From contig OX463788.1 in NCBI GenBank assembly GCA_949825025.1, forward strand, positions 36,400,390 to 36,464,389: 64,000 nucleotides of DNA, in the 5' to 3' direction. This DNA comes from Siphlonurus alternatus. Lineage: Eukaryota; Arthropoda; Insecta; Ephemeroptera; Siphlonuridae. The notes under the pieces were generated by a model. That model ran no database searches, was not told the DNA's origin, and saw only the letters and a program-made list of their open reading frames with translations. Below are positions 1 to 14,510 of this stretch, one piece after another. Every line of letters starts with the position of its first letter. Within the stretch, counting starts at the first letter, position 1. Both the position numbers and the translations under genes were made by a program.

Positions 1-232
1 TCGGCTCGCGATCGCCACTCTCTCGGCAGTTTCCGCGGTCGCTCGTGTGTGTTTTCACGGCGGCGAGTTTTAAGTCAACCAACCGTCGCTAATACGTCAC
101 AACTTCACTTTTTCACTAATTGTCCTACAGCAGCACAATAAGTATCTGCCATGAAAAAATTAGTGCAGATGGATGGGATAGGTAATATAAGGTTCCCTAA
201 TGGAAAAAAAAAGCAATCCCTTCAGTTTACCT
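1..232. mobile_element. TTAA foldback MITE (family B), right arm, cut by window start
   Basis: The segment is nearly identical to the right half of the complete element at 60537-60999. It ends ...TTCAGTTTACCT and is followed by TTAA (233-236), the target-site duplication expected for piggyBac-type insertion. A small ATG frame beginning at 150 lies inside the arm and is not a gene. The left arm is outside the window. Confidence 0.85.
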
Positions 233-236
233 TTAA

Positions 237-1455
237 AGGCGGTGGAAAAAATCTTATATTTTTAAAATGAATTGGTTTGTCTTTTTAGTATTTAAACAAA
301 TTAATATAGAACATTTACTCCAGACAGTTTTAATGTTAATTTCTTCAGATTTTTTTCTAACACATAAAGCATTATTTTATTTTTTAAATTATATAATATA
401 TACATTACATATTAAGTAAAGTTCATTGATTTACATGCACTCGCTTAAAAAGTAAATAATATCCATGACGTGTTAAACTTATCATTCATTAGTCATTAGT
501 TTTTTACTAATACTTCTTGCGCTCAGAAAAATATGAAAAATTAAATGACAACATAAATTTTTATGCCCCAGTCATTAATGTAGTAAAAATAACATGCAGA
601 ATTGCAGATTATCCATCATATACAACCCAAACGTTGATGGTTATTAAATTATTATAAAAAAGTATTACTATTTTCAGGCAAAGCTGCGGTAGCAATAAAA
701 AGTTCCTAACAGCTTTATGTAGTAAATTCAACATTAAATTAATGATTGTAATTCGTATTAATATTATATGGTTATTACGATATTACATTTTATGATTTAT
801 AGGCTAGCTTTGCTTTTATAAGGAAAAGTAAGAATAATGTTATATAAAAATACAACCATATATTACATAGAGCTCTGTTACCAAAAACCCGAATGTTTGC
901 TTCTTTTGTACGGATAGCACCACAATTCACATTGAAACAAAAAAATAACTCTCACAGCAAAATGCACGCATAAAATATAAATTTTAATAATTATTATATA
1001 CGTAGAGCAACTGGAACAATTTTGAACAAATTTTCTTTTATATTATTGTATTTATTTTATGTATACGTGAATGGTAAGATCTTTTTCTAAGCAATACAGT
1101 ACTGCTATTATGATGAGTATCTAGTTCAAATAGTTCAAAAGAATAATGTAGTACACGCAAAGCTAGTACTGTATGTAGGTACTTACTTTCCTCGATGATG
1201 GTAAGAGCACTCGATTCATTGGCATAAGCTAAGTACTTCCCCTACCATCGAGAGGAAGTGTTTGTTTACGTTTTTTGTACTAGAAACTTTTGATACGAGC
1301 AGGAAGTCTTATATATGGTATTTTTACCTTTAAAGCGACATTCCAGAAAAAATCTATAATTTTTTTATTGATAGTACAAATTATCGGTGAAAAAATCGCA
1401 AACTCAAAAAACAGAATATTATATATATATATTTTTTTTTTTTATTCTGACCGTA
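237..1455. other. AT-rich spacer, no gene seen
   Basis: There is no recognisable coding sequence or RNA gene. A short imperfect inverted repeat lies at about 1188-1262 (CTTTCCTCGATG against CATCGAGAGGAAG). The rest is A+T-rich DNA. Confidence 0.5.
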
Positions 1456-2113
1456 TGACGTCATGAGGGCCAACTGGCTAGAGTTTCCTCTTCTACCCTC
1501 CCCTCCGACCCCTCTTTTGCTACCCTCTCTACCAGCTCGTCTGCTGAGGATGAACTAGGGGGTGAGGAGTGGTGGTCACGGTTAATTGTGACGAAAAATA
1601 AACAAGCAAGCCAACATTCTTTTGTATGATATAGCATAGCCCTCTGGTGGAAGGCCAAGACCTGACCGCGCCCACTTTTCAATAGCCGTCCTACTGAGCA
1701 GCAGGTTTGCGTGTTATCAAATGGGAGAGGACTTCACTTTGGTCGCGGTTTACGACAATTGCGCTGTGTGCTAGAGTTTTGAAAATGAAACTAGTTTAAC
1801 TCTAATATAGTCTAATCTTGCGTAACAACCTTCTTTTTCACGCAAAACCAATATTAATACACTCCAATTAATGTTTTATGAACCCGACTTCTGTTACATC
1901 TGCGCATGCGCGAAGCCGCGAAGGAAAAAGTCAGTTTACTGGCGATGACGTCATATAAACATTGAAAGCCTTTCTTCATAGCGAGTGACTTTCACTGTAC
2001 TTAATTGCAATTTCTTAACTTTGTATATCAAGTAAAGTTATTTACTACATCGAAAATAATGTATGAAAGTTGATGCAAGTACTTTTATGCATTTTCAATA
2101 TTCCGTGACGTCA
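1456..2113. promoter_or_regulatory. Cluster of CRE-like sites and an NRF1-like site
   Basis: Three perfect TGACGTCA palindromes (1456-1463, 1946-1953, 2106-2113) and a TGCGCATGCGC motif near 1901-1911 lie within 660 bp of moderately CpG-containing DNA. These match CREB/ATF and NRF1 consensus sites and could mark a promoter, but no downstream gene was recognised. The same CRE palindrome sits inside foldback elements elsewhere in this window, so it may be element-borne. Confidence 0.3.
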
Positions 2114-2404
2114 TGATACATATCCAAAGCTTGGAAGATATAACTAAGTTCCCGCCCTGACTTTACCGTAATATTTCTCAGGTAGTATATTATTTATCAA
2201 CTAAATAAAATAATCAGCACGCAGGAGACTACATTAAAGTAGTATCGCACTACAAGATACCTTCAATAATATCAGGTAAATATTTTTAAAAAAATATTTC
2301 CTCCCCATTACTTTGCGTGTTATTTTTTAAATTTCAGACGGCTAATATCTTGACAGTTGACGATCGTCCCTGCTGGTCTTGGCCTTCCACCAGAGGGCTA
2401 TGGA
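1630..2404. repeat. Inverted repeat arms flanking about 0.7 kb
   Basis: ATAGCCCTCTGGTGGAAGGC at about 1631-1650 recurs inverted as GCCTTCCACCAGAGGGCTAT at about 2382-2401, and the match continues inward through AAGACC/GGTCTT. About 30 nt match in each arm. This could be the ends of a non-autonomous element; no target duplication was identified. Confidence 0.5.
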
Positions 2405-2409
2405 TATAG

Positions 2410-3288
2410 GTATAAAAAAAAGTTACAACTTACAAGACACATACTCTTTTATAATATAATTTTTTTGCACTTTTCCCCCAAGTCGATCGTAATGAAATCA
2501 AATAATAAATTAATATTTTTAAACTTTATAAGTTCTTACATAAATAACATCAAAATAAATTAAATTGTTTCAGCACTAAATCTTAATTATATGTGTCTAG
2601 AATATTATAATAACATAATATAGTATATTTATATACATATATATACTTTATATAATTATATATTAAATAATAAATATTAAATTTATATAATAACAGATTA
2701 AATACACGATATTTCGTTGCTCTTTATGATAACTATAATAATTAGCAAACAAAATATTATACAAAAAGAGAAAATTTTTAATGTAAGTCTGGCAAACCTG
2801 CATTATTATAAAAACTGTATGACTCTGACTCGCCCCCTCAAAGATAGAATTTTAGAATGCATATAATAATATATAGAAAATACTTGTCCTCAACTTTCTA
2901 GGGATGCACTTCAAAAAACATGGTCTGTATCGAGCTTGCGTTTTGTAAACATTGAGGTTCAGTTCCCACGTTTTTTTTCTAAATGCCATCGTGCAATATG
3001 TGCGCAAACAATAAACCATTAAAATTTATAAAGTATTGAATTTTATTTTCTTAAAAAATATATTTTAATAGTAATTTAATTTGACTGATTATTTTGGTAA
3101 CAATTAATATACTTTTATTTTTTTTAATTCGGTCGTCAAGTAAATTGTAATATTCTTTACTAGTATTGAATTACAGTATTTGTTGTTTTATAACTATGAG
3201 GCTAGGTTATGAATTGTTTTATTTACCTAAAAAAAAATATCTATTAAATGGGTCAAACTTTATGCATTTGATATCTTGTAAATATAAC
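2410..3288. other. AT-rich spacer, nothing recognised
   Basis: Very A+T-rich sequence without coding character, RNA motifs or clear repeats. Confidence 0.5.
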
Positions 3289-3418
3289 TTAACTTAACTT
3301 AACTTAAATTAAATTAAATTAAATTAAATTAAATTAAATTAAATTAAATTAAATTAAATTAAATTAAATTAAATTAAATTAAATTAAATTAAATTAAATT
3401 AAATTAAATTAAATTAAA
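3289..3418. repeat. (TTAAA)n microsatellite
   Basis: A pentanucleotide array of AAATT units, preceded by a few TTAAC units, about 130 bp. Confidence 0.97.
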
Positions 3419-5136
3419 ACTTTTATAAAAATAAAGTTCAATTGTTCTCAATATACATGGAAGAACTATATATCTATAATAATACTTTATTTTCATCATT
3501 CGATTAGAAGTTAAATTTATATTATTTATGTAGAACGTTCAAGTTTTACAAGTAGAAATTTATAATAGAAATGTCTTTAAGGCTCAAATTGTTCGTTGTT
3601 TATTTAAAAGAGATGTTATTCTGCTCTCCGTCTTTTTCTTTAGTCCTCCTTACAGCATTGTTACCTCCCGATTTTTTTTTTTTTTGTAAAGTCCAGGCAA
3701 AAGCTACCCTCGCCACGTGTGGCACCTTGCTCTTCCGCCTCCTCCGCCTTCTCTTGCGAGCAGGAGGGAGATTGTAGTGGGGGAACCTCCGCGGCTTGTT
3801 GAATTATTACGTTTTATTGCACTCCTTATAACTCCATTCGAGGCACTCCGAAAATATTGACTCTAGCCAGTATTTTAGTCCACATATTAATTAAAAATTA
3901 TGTGAAGTTTCCACTCCCTATGTGGGCACTTCCACAGCATACGAAACAGAGTCTCTTTCAATTTTCCTTTGTAATCCTCTAAATTTACAAGTTCTGACGA
4001 TTAGTTGGCCCCGATGAGACCCAAGACTTGAAATTTAAAAGTGCAATTATGCACGTAAATAATTTTTTTAATTTTTTTTTTTTTTTTTTTTTTTTTTTTG
4101 TTCTTGTAGAACTTACTACAATGACGCTAGGAGTAATAATATTATATTAGTTTATGATCGATTTTTTCTCCGGAATGTCGCTGTCCATAATATATAATTA
4201 ACAAGTTGCCTTTTATCATACAGTGAACACTTTACAATGTATATCTGAACCAGAGGTAACTGGAAAAAATTGAAAATGCTAATTTCAAATTTAGATTTAA
4301 AAAAATAATAACATACTAATTACTGTGATAAACATAAATGATAAAATTTATATCTTATTAAAGTAACATAAAGTGTGTTATAATTTTTGGTCACATACTT
4401 TTTTATACATAATTGTTAATAAAATACGAAGGTACTTTATTTTTGCCACGTGTGACGTCGTAGTGTTACTGGTGACTGTTTGTATGCTGAGTTTCATAAC
4501 ACTGTCTTTATGATGGTGGATTGAACTCAAAGGTCAGCGGGCATGCGCAAATGTTTCATTATTCTCCCAGAGGGGTAGGTGGAGCCCACACTACTTAGCA
4601 TTGTAACTCATACAATAACAACAACAAGTAACTAGAAATTATAATAATTTATATTTATACAATTTATTTTTAAACATAATTAAGTTTTTAAATTGACATT
4701 GAAATTCCGACATATGTATTATGTATGGTGTAATTATATTTTTTTGTTTCGGAATGCAATCGTCGCAATCAATAACGATATATTTAAATTAATATACGTA
4801 TGTAAGTAATAAATAAATAAAATATTAATGTATATTACTATTATTATATAATTTTTATTTTTGTTTCCTAAACTTAATTTGAAAATTTTAGTCAATACGA
4901 AGAAAATACATCATAGAAAAAAAAATAATGATTATAATTTAAAATTCTTATTCAACTTGAACACATTAAATTTTTAGCATTGTTACGTTGCTCTATATAT
5001 ATCACATTAAAATTGAATTGAATTGATTGATGTATTGACTTCGGGTCTATAAGGACCAAGCAGTCATTGCCCGTAAATATCACATTAAAAGCTCGTGTGG
5101 TTTCCGTACAAAGCTATAAGATGATGCTGTGTGTGT
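3419..5136. other. Spacer with homopolymers, no gene seen
   Basis: AT-rich DNA with a T-run near 4071-4099 and a somewhat GC-richer patch at 3620-3790 that encodes nothing recognisable. The stretch at 4990-5110 (short TTGAA repeats, then unique sequence) may be a worn LINE 3' end, which is speculative. Confidence 0.4.
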
Positions 5137-5137
5137 A

Positions 5138-5321
<184 letters not shown>

Positions 5322-5340
5322 GTATAAGCAACAATAAATA

Positions 5341-6945
5341 ATTTAATTACCTTCTCATTCGAAGCATAATATAATACATGTACTGTATATTATGGTATAT
5401 AGCATTAAAGAGAGTAGGACATAGCAAACTGTCATTTTTTTTTTTTACTCCTTTTTACTTTTACTGCAAACGTACTCAGGTGAAATATTTTCTATTTGCC
5501 CGGAACATTGCTTACATTTCGTTTTGACAACAAATCATAAAAAGAAGCACTCCATTCACGGAAGTACAGAAATGCGCTGGGAATTTGTATACGTGTCCTG
5601 ATGGCACGGGTGATAGTTCAATGATATACCGCGTACAGTGGTCAAAGGTCTCAACGTGAAAGGATGAATTACTCTGAAAGGGGGAAAAAAAGCATTAATT
5701 AATGCATGACTTGCGTAACTTTGTTTTTATCAGCAGTGCTTCCGATTCCCGAGGTAAAAAAATATCGCAGTCCTTTATAATTTACATTTAAAATTGTAAT
5801 AATTAAAAAAAAAAGTTTTTAAATATACAGAAAAAATCATATAGTATAAAAGAACTTGCTCTTTGTATCGTCCTGCAGAATATATAGAATATACTACATG
5901 ACAACCATTTAAATGTTGAAGTAAAACCACAAACAGCTATAAACAAAACATATTATATAGTTTTTTGCTATATGAAACTGTAACAACGCAGTATGAATAT
6001 TTGTAATGCTATATATAAATAAATATAAAGTCTAGAAAATTGTTGATTCAATTTACGATCATCCTTCATGAATATTTATGGACTTATATAACTTGCAGTG
6101 CCATGCATACAAACAGAATTATAGATTTGTTCAAGGCAAACGCTTAAGAATTGGTAGCCGCATTTGTAACATTTATTCAAATTCAGCTCAATTCTCTTGA
6201 GGGATTAGAGTACAAAAAAACATTGTTAATATAATACTCTCCATGGTATGTATGCATGATTCAAAGTAACACTATAAATTTTACTTCTGAAATTTATTAC
6301 AAATAATATATATATATATTATATATATATATTTGCTATAAATTTCAAACTTAACAAATATAATATATTATAAAATTAATGTCCGATCTAAATTATTTAC
6401 TTAAGGTTTGCTTAATCTGAAGTGCTGACGATATTGTCTAAAGTAGAGACTCTCAAAGGTATGCGCATTTAAGGACGTGCTGATTAGTAAAAGGAATAAT
6501 TAATTGCAATGATGAGCGAAGTAGTAACATGGCTGCGGGTATGTTCAAAGGAACGACGATGGCGACGACGATGAACGTATGTACATACTCTACATAAGCT
6601 AAGGTTAAGGAAATTCTCCTCACTCTCCCTCCTCCCTCGCTCACAACTCTCTACTTGAACTCATCCCCAGACTAACTTTCAAGTGGCTCATTTTCCAACG
6701 ACTTGCCTCTGATCCTTGTAATTTGAATTAGTGCAAGAAATGAGAACTCCCCTATACATGCTTCCCATTTTCCTTGACTGCTGCTGCTACTGGGTCTGGG
6801 TGCTCTTGTGTCGATGGGTGCCGCTGTCATTAGCTCATTGCGCCTCATTCTGCACTCCAAAAGTTCTTAAAAAGATAACAATTTCAAAAATAAATATGTA
6901 ATTATATATACTTAAGTATAATGCAGAAAACATGCACATTTTCTA
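5341..6945. other. Spacer, no gene recognised
   Basis: AT-rich sequence with a GC-richer patch at about 6440-6870. Short frames on the minus strand there match no family I know. Confidence 0.4.
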
Positions 6946-6947
6946 TT

Positions 6948-7572
6948 AAATTCAAATTCAAATTTTTATTTCGATCGTTGGCTTTACAGCATAGATCCTC
7001 ACGTCAGAGTTGTTACATAGATTATACATATAACAGATACTTAATTCTAATTAACATAGTACTTAAAAAAAAACATACATAGTACATAGATGTTTAAAAA
7101 TAACATACACAGGTATATAAAATATTCAAGTGAATAAAAATACACTAATAACATGATTATGTTCATTATTAACATTTTTTTTTTAATTTTCACGATATTT
7201 TTTTTATATAAGAGGAAAAAAAAATATTTCAAAATCACTTTGACATAAACATAATTCACATATAATTTCATGATTCACTACATTGCTTGATGCACAATGT
7301 TTCTTGATGCACTATATATAGTTCACATGACATAACACTTTGATGGTCAAATCTAAAAATAAACAAATTTACTGTTTTTAATTTGGAGCCATTGATAAAG
7401 ATGACATTTTTTGTTTTTGTTGATCTGTAAGAGCAACGTTCCAGTTTGCGACGTCCTCATCGGTTATTTTGGAGTTTTCATCATAAAAATCTTTAATTTT
7501 GTAATATTCTTTTTTTATTAATATAGTTTTTAATTTGTTTTTGAACACATTATCACTTTATATCACTTATTA
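6948..7572 (-). mobile_element. LINE 3'-end relic (RT C-terminus plus 3' UTR)
   Basis: Read on the minus strand, about 7570 down to 7382 encodes a short intact peptide containing FKNKLKTILIKKEYYKIKDF and ending ...LSMAPN before a stop. This is the C-terminal pattern of LINE reverse transcriptases; compare [20 protein letters not shown] in the intact LINE at 17.1-20.1 kb. AT-rich 3' UTR-like DNA follows and ends near 6948 in TTGAATTTGAA repeats, a LINE-like tail. No RT core domain is visible upstream, so this is a strongly 5'-truncated copy. Confidence 0.65.
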
Positions 7573-8017
7573 AGAAAGTATATAAGAAAGAAAGAAGAAA
7601 ATACAAAAGAAATACAATTATATTAGCTGATATGATTTATTACTTTCATTAAAAAATGTATATACATATATTACAATAAAAAAATACGAAATTATCCTCT
7701 CATGTGTACTGAAAAGGGGAAATCTTGTTTTAATCATGCCTGTACACGAAGTAAAAGAACGTGGTTTTCACAAAAGTTTAATTCTCATGTCAAATCGTTG
7801 CGTGTAAATGTGAGATTTCTCACATAATAACAAAAATAACAAGACACTAAAATATTAACATTTTTGGCAAAATTCAAACCCGGGTAAAAAAATCCCTGAG
7901 TGAAAGACAGCTAAAATGGAGTAACTTTGTGTGTAGAACTAAAATGGAAAATCTCCTTGCAAACCAAAATTTAGCTTCTTCGAATATTTATCAATGGAAA
8001 ACTAGTATGAAATTTGT

Positions 8018-8281
8018 TATTGCAGAAATGACTAGAGGGCACCAAATTATGTCACTTTTTTTTCAGATATTTCAGAAACCAAGAAATATTTATTCAAAGT
8101 TTAGGTTTGAACCCACACCCCTTTTCGATACTGTCTTTTTATTTAAGATTTTGATGCCTCTCTCTGTACAGTACATTCAACAATTTTTTAAAAATAATTT
8201 TCGGGTTCTACAAAATCTTAAAAAATCAGAGTAGCATAATTTGGTGCCCTCTATTCATTTTTGCAATAAAAAAATACCATG
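8018..8281. mobile_element. Foldback MITE, 'ATTGCAGAAATG' family
   Basis: The ends are inverted copies: ATTGCAGAAATGACTAGAGG on the left against CCTCTATTCATTTTTGCAAT on the right, with matching interiors (CACCAAATTATG / CATAATTTGGTG). Related copies lie at 22879-23200 and 44524-44830. The 101-codon frame at 7929-8234 falls across it and is not a gene. Confidence 0.75.
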
Positions 8282-10019
8282 CAGGGCATGCAAGCTGTCC
8301 AAATACAAAAATTAACTTTCTTTTGAGCTTATAATAAATGGACAACTATTGTGTGTGTGTGCGGTACAATCGTACAATTCTGGTAAAACGGAGAAGCTAC
8401 CACAACTATTAGGCCCTTGCATGTTACGTACGTCAGATTCCGAGACTCAACGGTCGTCGGCACCATTATTGGTGGAGCTACAGGCGCTACAGCCAGCAGA
8501 GGACGAAACATTAAAAAATTAATTAAGATATAATATATATAAAGTAAAAATTTTACATTTTCAAGTGGGCAAAAATTTACATATTTAATATTAAACACTT
8601 TGTGCACCCTACATTTTTTATTTTGATTTAAAATAATTTATAACGTATTTTTGAAAAACCTTTTGCCTTATACAGTCTTCTGTACTATTATATATATTAT
8701 ATTCCTCCGCCACGGCGGCCTGTTTGCTCTTATTATATCCCTTGTAAGGTAGACTGATTGGGTATATATACCTTTAACTTGATAAAAAAAATATCTTATT
8801 TACTGTCGCATTTATAATGGATAATGTATATTAAGGTTTAATACCGTTTCTGTATGTATTTCTGTCTCTGTATATTCTCTGTCTCTATATATATCTGTGT
8901 CTTTGGTCTTTGTCTCGTTCGCTCTCTTAAAGTAGACCTCAAAGCTCCAGTGATTACATTCATTCGTATAATCAAGATAACGAAGCATATAACGAACAAT
9001 GGGTGGGATTTACTCACAACTTGGGTAATAATCAATAAATGAAAGTTGTTTCAGTGTATTTTTTCTTCAGAAATTGAAGCTTCCGTTTCCACTCTCTTGC
9101 GATTAATTTTGTTAGCTCCGCAATACTATTAGCGAAGAGGAGCGGAATATTTCTTTTGGAAAGATGGTTTCTTATTTAACAACATTGTTTAAGTAGTTGG
9201 TGCTGAACTCTTGTAAAATCAATATACTATATGTATAATTATTTTTTTTAGTACATTTTTACTTTGGTTTATTACCAGAAATGTTTAAACATTTGCTATC
9301 AAATCTTATGGCATTAAGTGACCACCTCTAAAACCATTTTAAATCAGGATTATAGTGAGGTGATGTGAAAGGAAACTGTAAGTTAATCTAATAATTAGTT
9401 TAACATTTGTAACTTACTTCAAAACTTTATGACAATATTCGCGATATGGTATATTAAAATTCTTGAAATTGTCATGTTGTTGCGCAAATCATGACTATTA
9501 TACTAGACCCCTGGGGGCCTTTGGGCAAAGGGGACTAAAATTCTTGGGCACCGATTTTTTTAATGTTTGTATGACCCAATTAAACTATAATCCCTAAAAT
9601 TTTCAGTCCTCAGGCACACATTGCACGGTTTTTACGCAATATGCCGTAAATAGACTATATAATAAACAGATTTTACGCAGATTTGGCAACGTCTGTGCTC
9701 TATTTGGCAACATAGCATTTTGAAAAAAAAAAAATCAGGGACACTTATGCAATTATTTCAAGCAACTTTTGTTTAAAAACTTTTTAGTCCCGATCTTTGT
9801 TTTACCAGAAAAAATTATTTCCCGTTTCTTCAGAGCCGCTATTTTGAAACACCCTCAGGGGTCAAAGGGGTGGGGCAATTTTTAGGCACCGAATATTATT
9901 TTGGATCTTATGAATGATTCCTGAAAGTTTCATGCTTTATCAGAAAATGCAGGCGGTTTTGACATATTTCGATGCTCTATTAGGGACTGCGTATTAATGC
10001 GAGTCACCCAACGCAAGTT
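8282..10019. other. Spacer with a degenerate repeat at about 9500-9990
   Basis: Two diverged direct segments, each a G/C-rich CCCTNNGGGG...GGCACCGA block followed by AT-rich DNA (about 9508-9605 and 9848-9945), suggest an old internally duplicated repeat. Nothing is recognised elsewhere. Confidence 0.35.
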
Positions 10020-10400
10020 ATATAGTATCCAAATATTATATGCCAAGGAATTTAGCATTTGGAGCCACTTTCACTGTTGTATCATTAATATTTATGTTAC
10101 TAACAAATTTATTTTTGCTTTTAATGGTTTGAAATACAACAATTTCAGTTTTTGATTTATTTATGGCTAACCCATTATCAGAGAACCACTTTTCTATCAT
10201 TGGGATTATATTTTTAATTTTTAAAGCTAAAAGTTCATTTGTGAGGGCGGATACTTTAATGCAAATAAGATAGGATGAGTATCCAAAGAAAGGAATAAAT
10301 TAGCAAGGTCATTAATATATATATATAATAAATTAAAAATAATATTGACCCCGAAATTGAACCTTGCGCGAACCAATACTTTCATGCTGTCACAATAAGA
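10020..10400 (-). pseudogene. LINE reverse-transcriptase relic (fragment)
   Basis: On the minus strand broken frames encode ...YINDLANLFLS..., then IKNIIPMIEKWFSDNGLAIN followed by KSKTEIVVF, then TTVKVAPNAKFLGI. These match the region after the RT catalytic site in non-LTR retrotransposons (INDL, the W...N.L.LN..KTE.VVF block, and KFLGI). The YxDD block is damaged and the frame shifts at least once. It is a dead fragment. Confidence 0.75.
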
Positions 10401-13400
10401 TTATGACATTATTATTGATATAAAAATTGGTTGTGTCTAATTTGGGGATAAGCAGACCAGGCTCTTTTATGAATATATATATATATAATAGGTTCTTCTG
10501 ACCTATATCTTCCTCTTGCCAATATTTCAATTAAAATAACAGTTTTAGTGAACATTTCATACATTTGAATTATTTTCAGTAATTTCACATTTGCCCATAA
10601 TTTTTAAGAATTGAAAATCAATAGCTTAAGTATTTGCCATTATGTTATAGTTCAAAGATAAAAGAAGAAAAATAGGTCATCAGAGGACAGAGGTTCCAAA
10701 TTCCAACCTAATTAAGAGCAGCAAAAAACACTTGAATACTTGGACATTTGCATGAGAAAGCGAATGTAATAACAATAAATATACTTTTAGACTATAATTT
10801 TGAGTCTGCTGTTTACTTGTATAATGTACAGTCAAATTATTTTGATTTTTCTTCCGGAAGTAGCCGGAAATGTGAAATTTACAGCTCTTCTGTTTGTAAT
10901 TTAAATTTGAAACTTCAAAGATTGATTTGTGGTTTGCTCTAGAAGTATACTGATCGATCTATATATAAATATGTGAAATTATAACGCTGAAATACGAATA
11001 GGGAGACCAAAAACCTTACACTTCCAGCTACTTCTGGAGGGAATGTTAAGTGAATTTGACTTTAGTTGTCCAGTAAATTCTGTTCTTGTTTGAAATATTA
11101 TGAAATATAAGTTCTATTGCGCCGCGCAAAAAATGTTGTTTAAAATATATAAATTAATGTATACTAGTTCATATCTCATAAAATATGTAAGATATATAAT
11201 GATTTCTTCCATTTTGTATTTATTTTATAGTACATTGTTTTATTTATAAGGTTCAAAACAAAAACAAAACATGTGTTGCTTTTTCATATATAACTATAAT
11301 GGTGTGTACTAAAATATGTATATGAAGCAGCAGCCACATCCTGCATCCTGTTAGTTGGTGCTTTAGAGTATGTCAGGCAAAAGTAAGCGAGAATAGAGGC
11401 GAGGTAGGAGTTACAAGAAAAGGGATGCTCTTTACAGTTTACACTCTAAAGGTTGCTGCGCAGGGTTATGGTTTTGCTGCAGAGAGAAAAGTGCTTATCA
11501 GAAGAAGCTTTTAGGCGTGAGAAGAAACGGCTTACATGGGGCAATAGGCCATCAGTCTTTTTTTTTTTTATATATATATATATACCAAATCCAATCTGTG
11601 ACTACTCTGTCTTCTTGTACGTGTGGTTCATTCAACCTCACCATCACTTTGACGAATACTTATATAATAATTGAGAAAACAGAGTGCATGATATATATTA
11701 CATATGATACTATTGATACTTGCATACCTACTCAAGACATTTCATCTGATTGAAATGGATATAGAAAGAGACATTGTGGTGAGAGAATGACGATCTGAAT
11801 TTTATTCATATCTTGAGATGGCAATGAAAATTCTGCTGTGTGTTATGTTCTCTTTCACTTCCAGCTAAATTAACGGTGAAATGACAGAAACAAACAAGAA
11901 TCGTTTCTGTTTCTGCTTCTAAAATACCATGTTATAACTATATACTGTAACTACATGGCTAGATTATGGCATGATTGCTTTTCGCTTTTCAAATTTTATT
12001 CAGTACCTGAACAATAACTATAATACTGCGGAGTGAAAGAATAACCTAATTGCTCTCTCTTTATATAATATTGTATTTAATACAATATTATTTTGTATTA
12101 AATAATATTTGAAAGTAAATATTAAACATACAAAATTTAATTTATATTATGTTCATTTTTAATTATATTATTTTTGTACATTTTTTAATTAATTTATAAA
12201 AATAGAGTTAATTAATTTGCTTCTATATATGAATTTTTATTCTGATTGAATTTTATATAGCTGCTCTATGCTCATTCATTCAAGAACTCTCAAAATAATA
12301 TTTTAGTTTCTAAATAATTATACATAATAATATATTTCATTGCCTTTCAGTTCTCATGTTGCGTAACACATTGCATGGAGAGTGGATAACCGACGGATAA
12401 CAGGTATCTTACAATCTTAGCTATTGCATTGACAATGACACAATAAATTTATTAACTTTTCATCATATCTTTCCAGGATCCGGGACCATAAAAGTCTTAT
12501 CTTTTTAGTAGTCTACTAAAATATACTATATTGACGCCCGTGAATAAGTCAAGCGACTTCAACAATTTTTAAAAAGGTACTTCCTTAACTAAGAAAACCT
12601 GAGTAACAGGAGTTTTTATGTATTCAATGCTATTCAGGTGATTAATTTATAAATATAACGGCAAAATTTTCTTTTCTTAAAGGTTATCTAATTATATTTG
12701 AATATATTTTACTACGTAACATTGTAAAAAAACAATGTGGCACACTTTTTACGTCAACTGAAATATATATTTATTATAATCGGAAAATAATTTTTAATGA
12801 CAGATCAAAAAGAGCCAAAAATATAATAGTAGATTATTATTTTTTTTAAATTTATCTTTAACAAAAATAAAATCAACGCCTTTGATTTTGGTTGCTTGTC
12901 GAACGAGAGCATGAAACGCTGCATGCTCGGTAAACGGAGTGCAGTTGCCGCGAAGCTACTCGGAGGACGTCGCAGTATCAAGTTATCAACTGCCAACCTT
13001 GGGAAAACTTGACTTCCAAATCGACACGCCTTCTCTTCTTACTCCATCAACTCGACCTCAATTTGAAGCACGATTGAAGTAACAAGTCAACCATTTTATG
13101 TTCAGTGCGTGTTCAGCAGCTTGCCATTAAACTATACGTTTTTTTTTTTTGTTTTTTTTTTTATTTCCCTGATTTTCTTAACAACGTTTTCTGGTAAATA
13201 GTATAACTAAATACTAAATAGTGTTTTTTCAAATGCAAAATAAGATAAAAAAAATGTAAAATGTATGAAAAAAAATAAAAAAAAATATACCATAGTATAA
13301 ATAATTATATCAAACTAAATAAAGCTGGTAGTAGTGTATATAGACATTAGTTTTTTTTTTTAATAAGTACAGACGCAATTAAATTTAGTAGGACAGCATG

Positions 13401-14510
13401 TGTACGTACCAATCTTTATTCCGCTCTTTATGACTGTACGTACTGTATACGTACATACATAATTTAATGTAAAAGTGGCATCATAATAGTTGGAAATATC
13501 AAATCTATTATATCAATTAGCAAGAATATGATTATACTACTTTAAAAATAAAATTTTGCGTTTTAAAAACACATAAATCAATATGATTGTTGTCCTGGTT
13601 CCAATGACTTTTAAAGATAAAATAAATATCAGCACTTATCTATATATTGGTATTAATTATATTATATATAATGTTCTATATAAAATGTTCACATTATTAG
13701 AATAATTTCTGCATGAGCTTGATTAGAAGAGCTGTGCGATTTAATTTATCTTTTATTATATTTGCATATCAGTAAAATATTATAAAAAACATTATTGGAA
13801 ATGGAAAAGGGGGGTTTTGCAACTGACGGTAAATATTAAGTTCAGAACATAATTATTATAAAGTACTGTACTAGAAGAAAGAAAAATACTTGTCTTTGAT
13901 AACATAAAAATTCACGTATCTCATATAAAATTCTTACGACATCGACTAAAATTGAATAAAATCCCTTTAGAGTGTAGGGTTTTCCTCTGCAGAAACGACG
14001 GCGCTTGTTTAGTCTTTTTGTGGTGCCGCACGAGTGAAATGGTTGCATAGTATCACGGGCACCCTTTATCACGCAGACAGAGTAAGGGAGGACGGGGGAG
14101 AGAGGCAGAGGATTGACGAGACGGCGGAACGTGTAAGCACGTGGTGACGCAACACACAATTTATGCACTGGCGTTTGGTTGGTATCTGTCATGCAGCAGC
14201 ATATTGCGTAATGAATAATTACATTCAGCAAATTAAAAATTTCACATTAATCTTTTAGCAATTATTAATGTTCAATATAAAAAGCAGGTTCATCAGATTG
14301 ATGAGTTTTACATGATGCAAAGCATGTTAATTTTTTTATTATACAGGTTTAATTGTGAGTAAACCTAAAAATAAATCTAGGATATAACTAACTTATTAAA
14401 ATAAAAAGTAATAATAAAAAGCTGTACATATAGGGTTGATGACAGCGGATACAGTTTGTATTTTTAAGCATTCGGATACGAACAAGTTATTAATAAATCC
14501 TTAAGCCAGT
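10401..14510. other. Spacer, no gene recognised
   Basis: AT-rich DNA with T-runs near 13140-13162 and several small palindromes (for example about 12067-12112). A 129-codon minus-strand frame (13842-14231) covers a GC-richer patch but resembles no family I know and has low-complexity ends. I do not call it a gene. Confidence 0.4.

Noticed and set aside
13842..14231. 129-codon minus-strand frame
   Set aside because: The ends are low-complexity and hydrophobic from AT-rich DNA, and nothing in it resembles a known domain.
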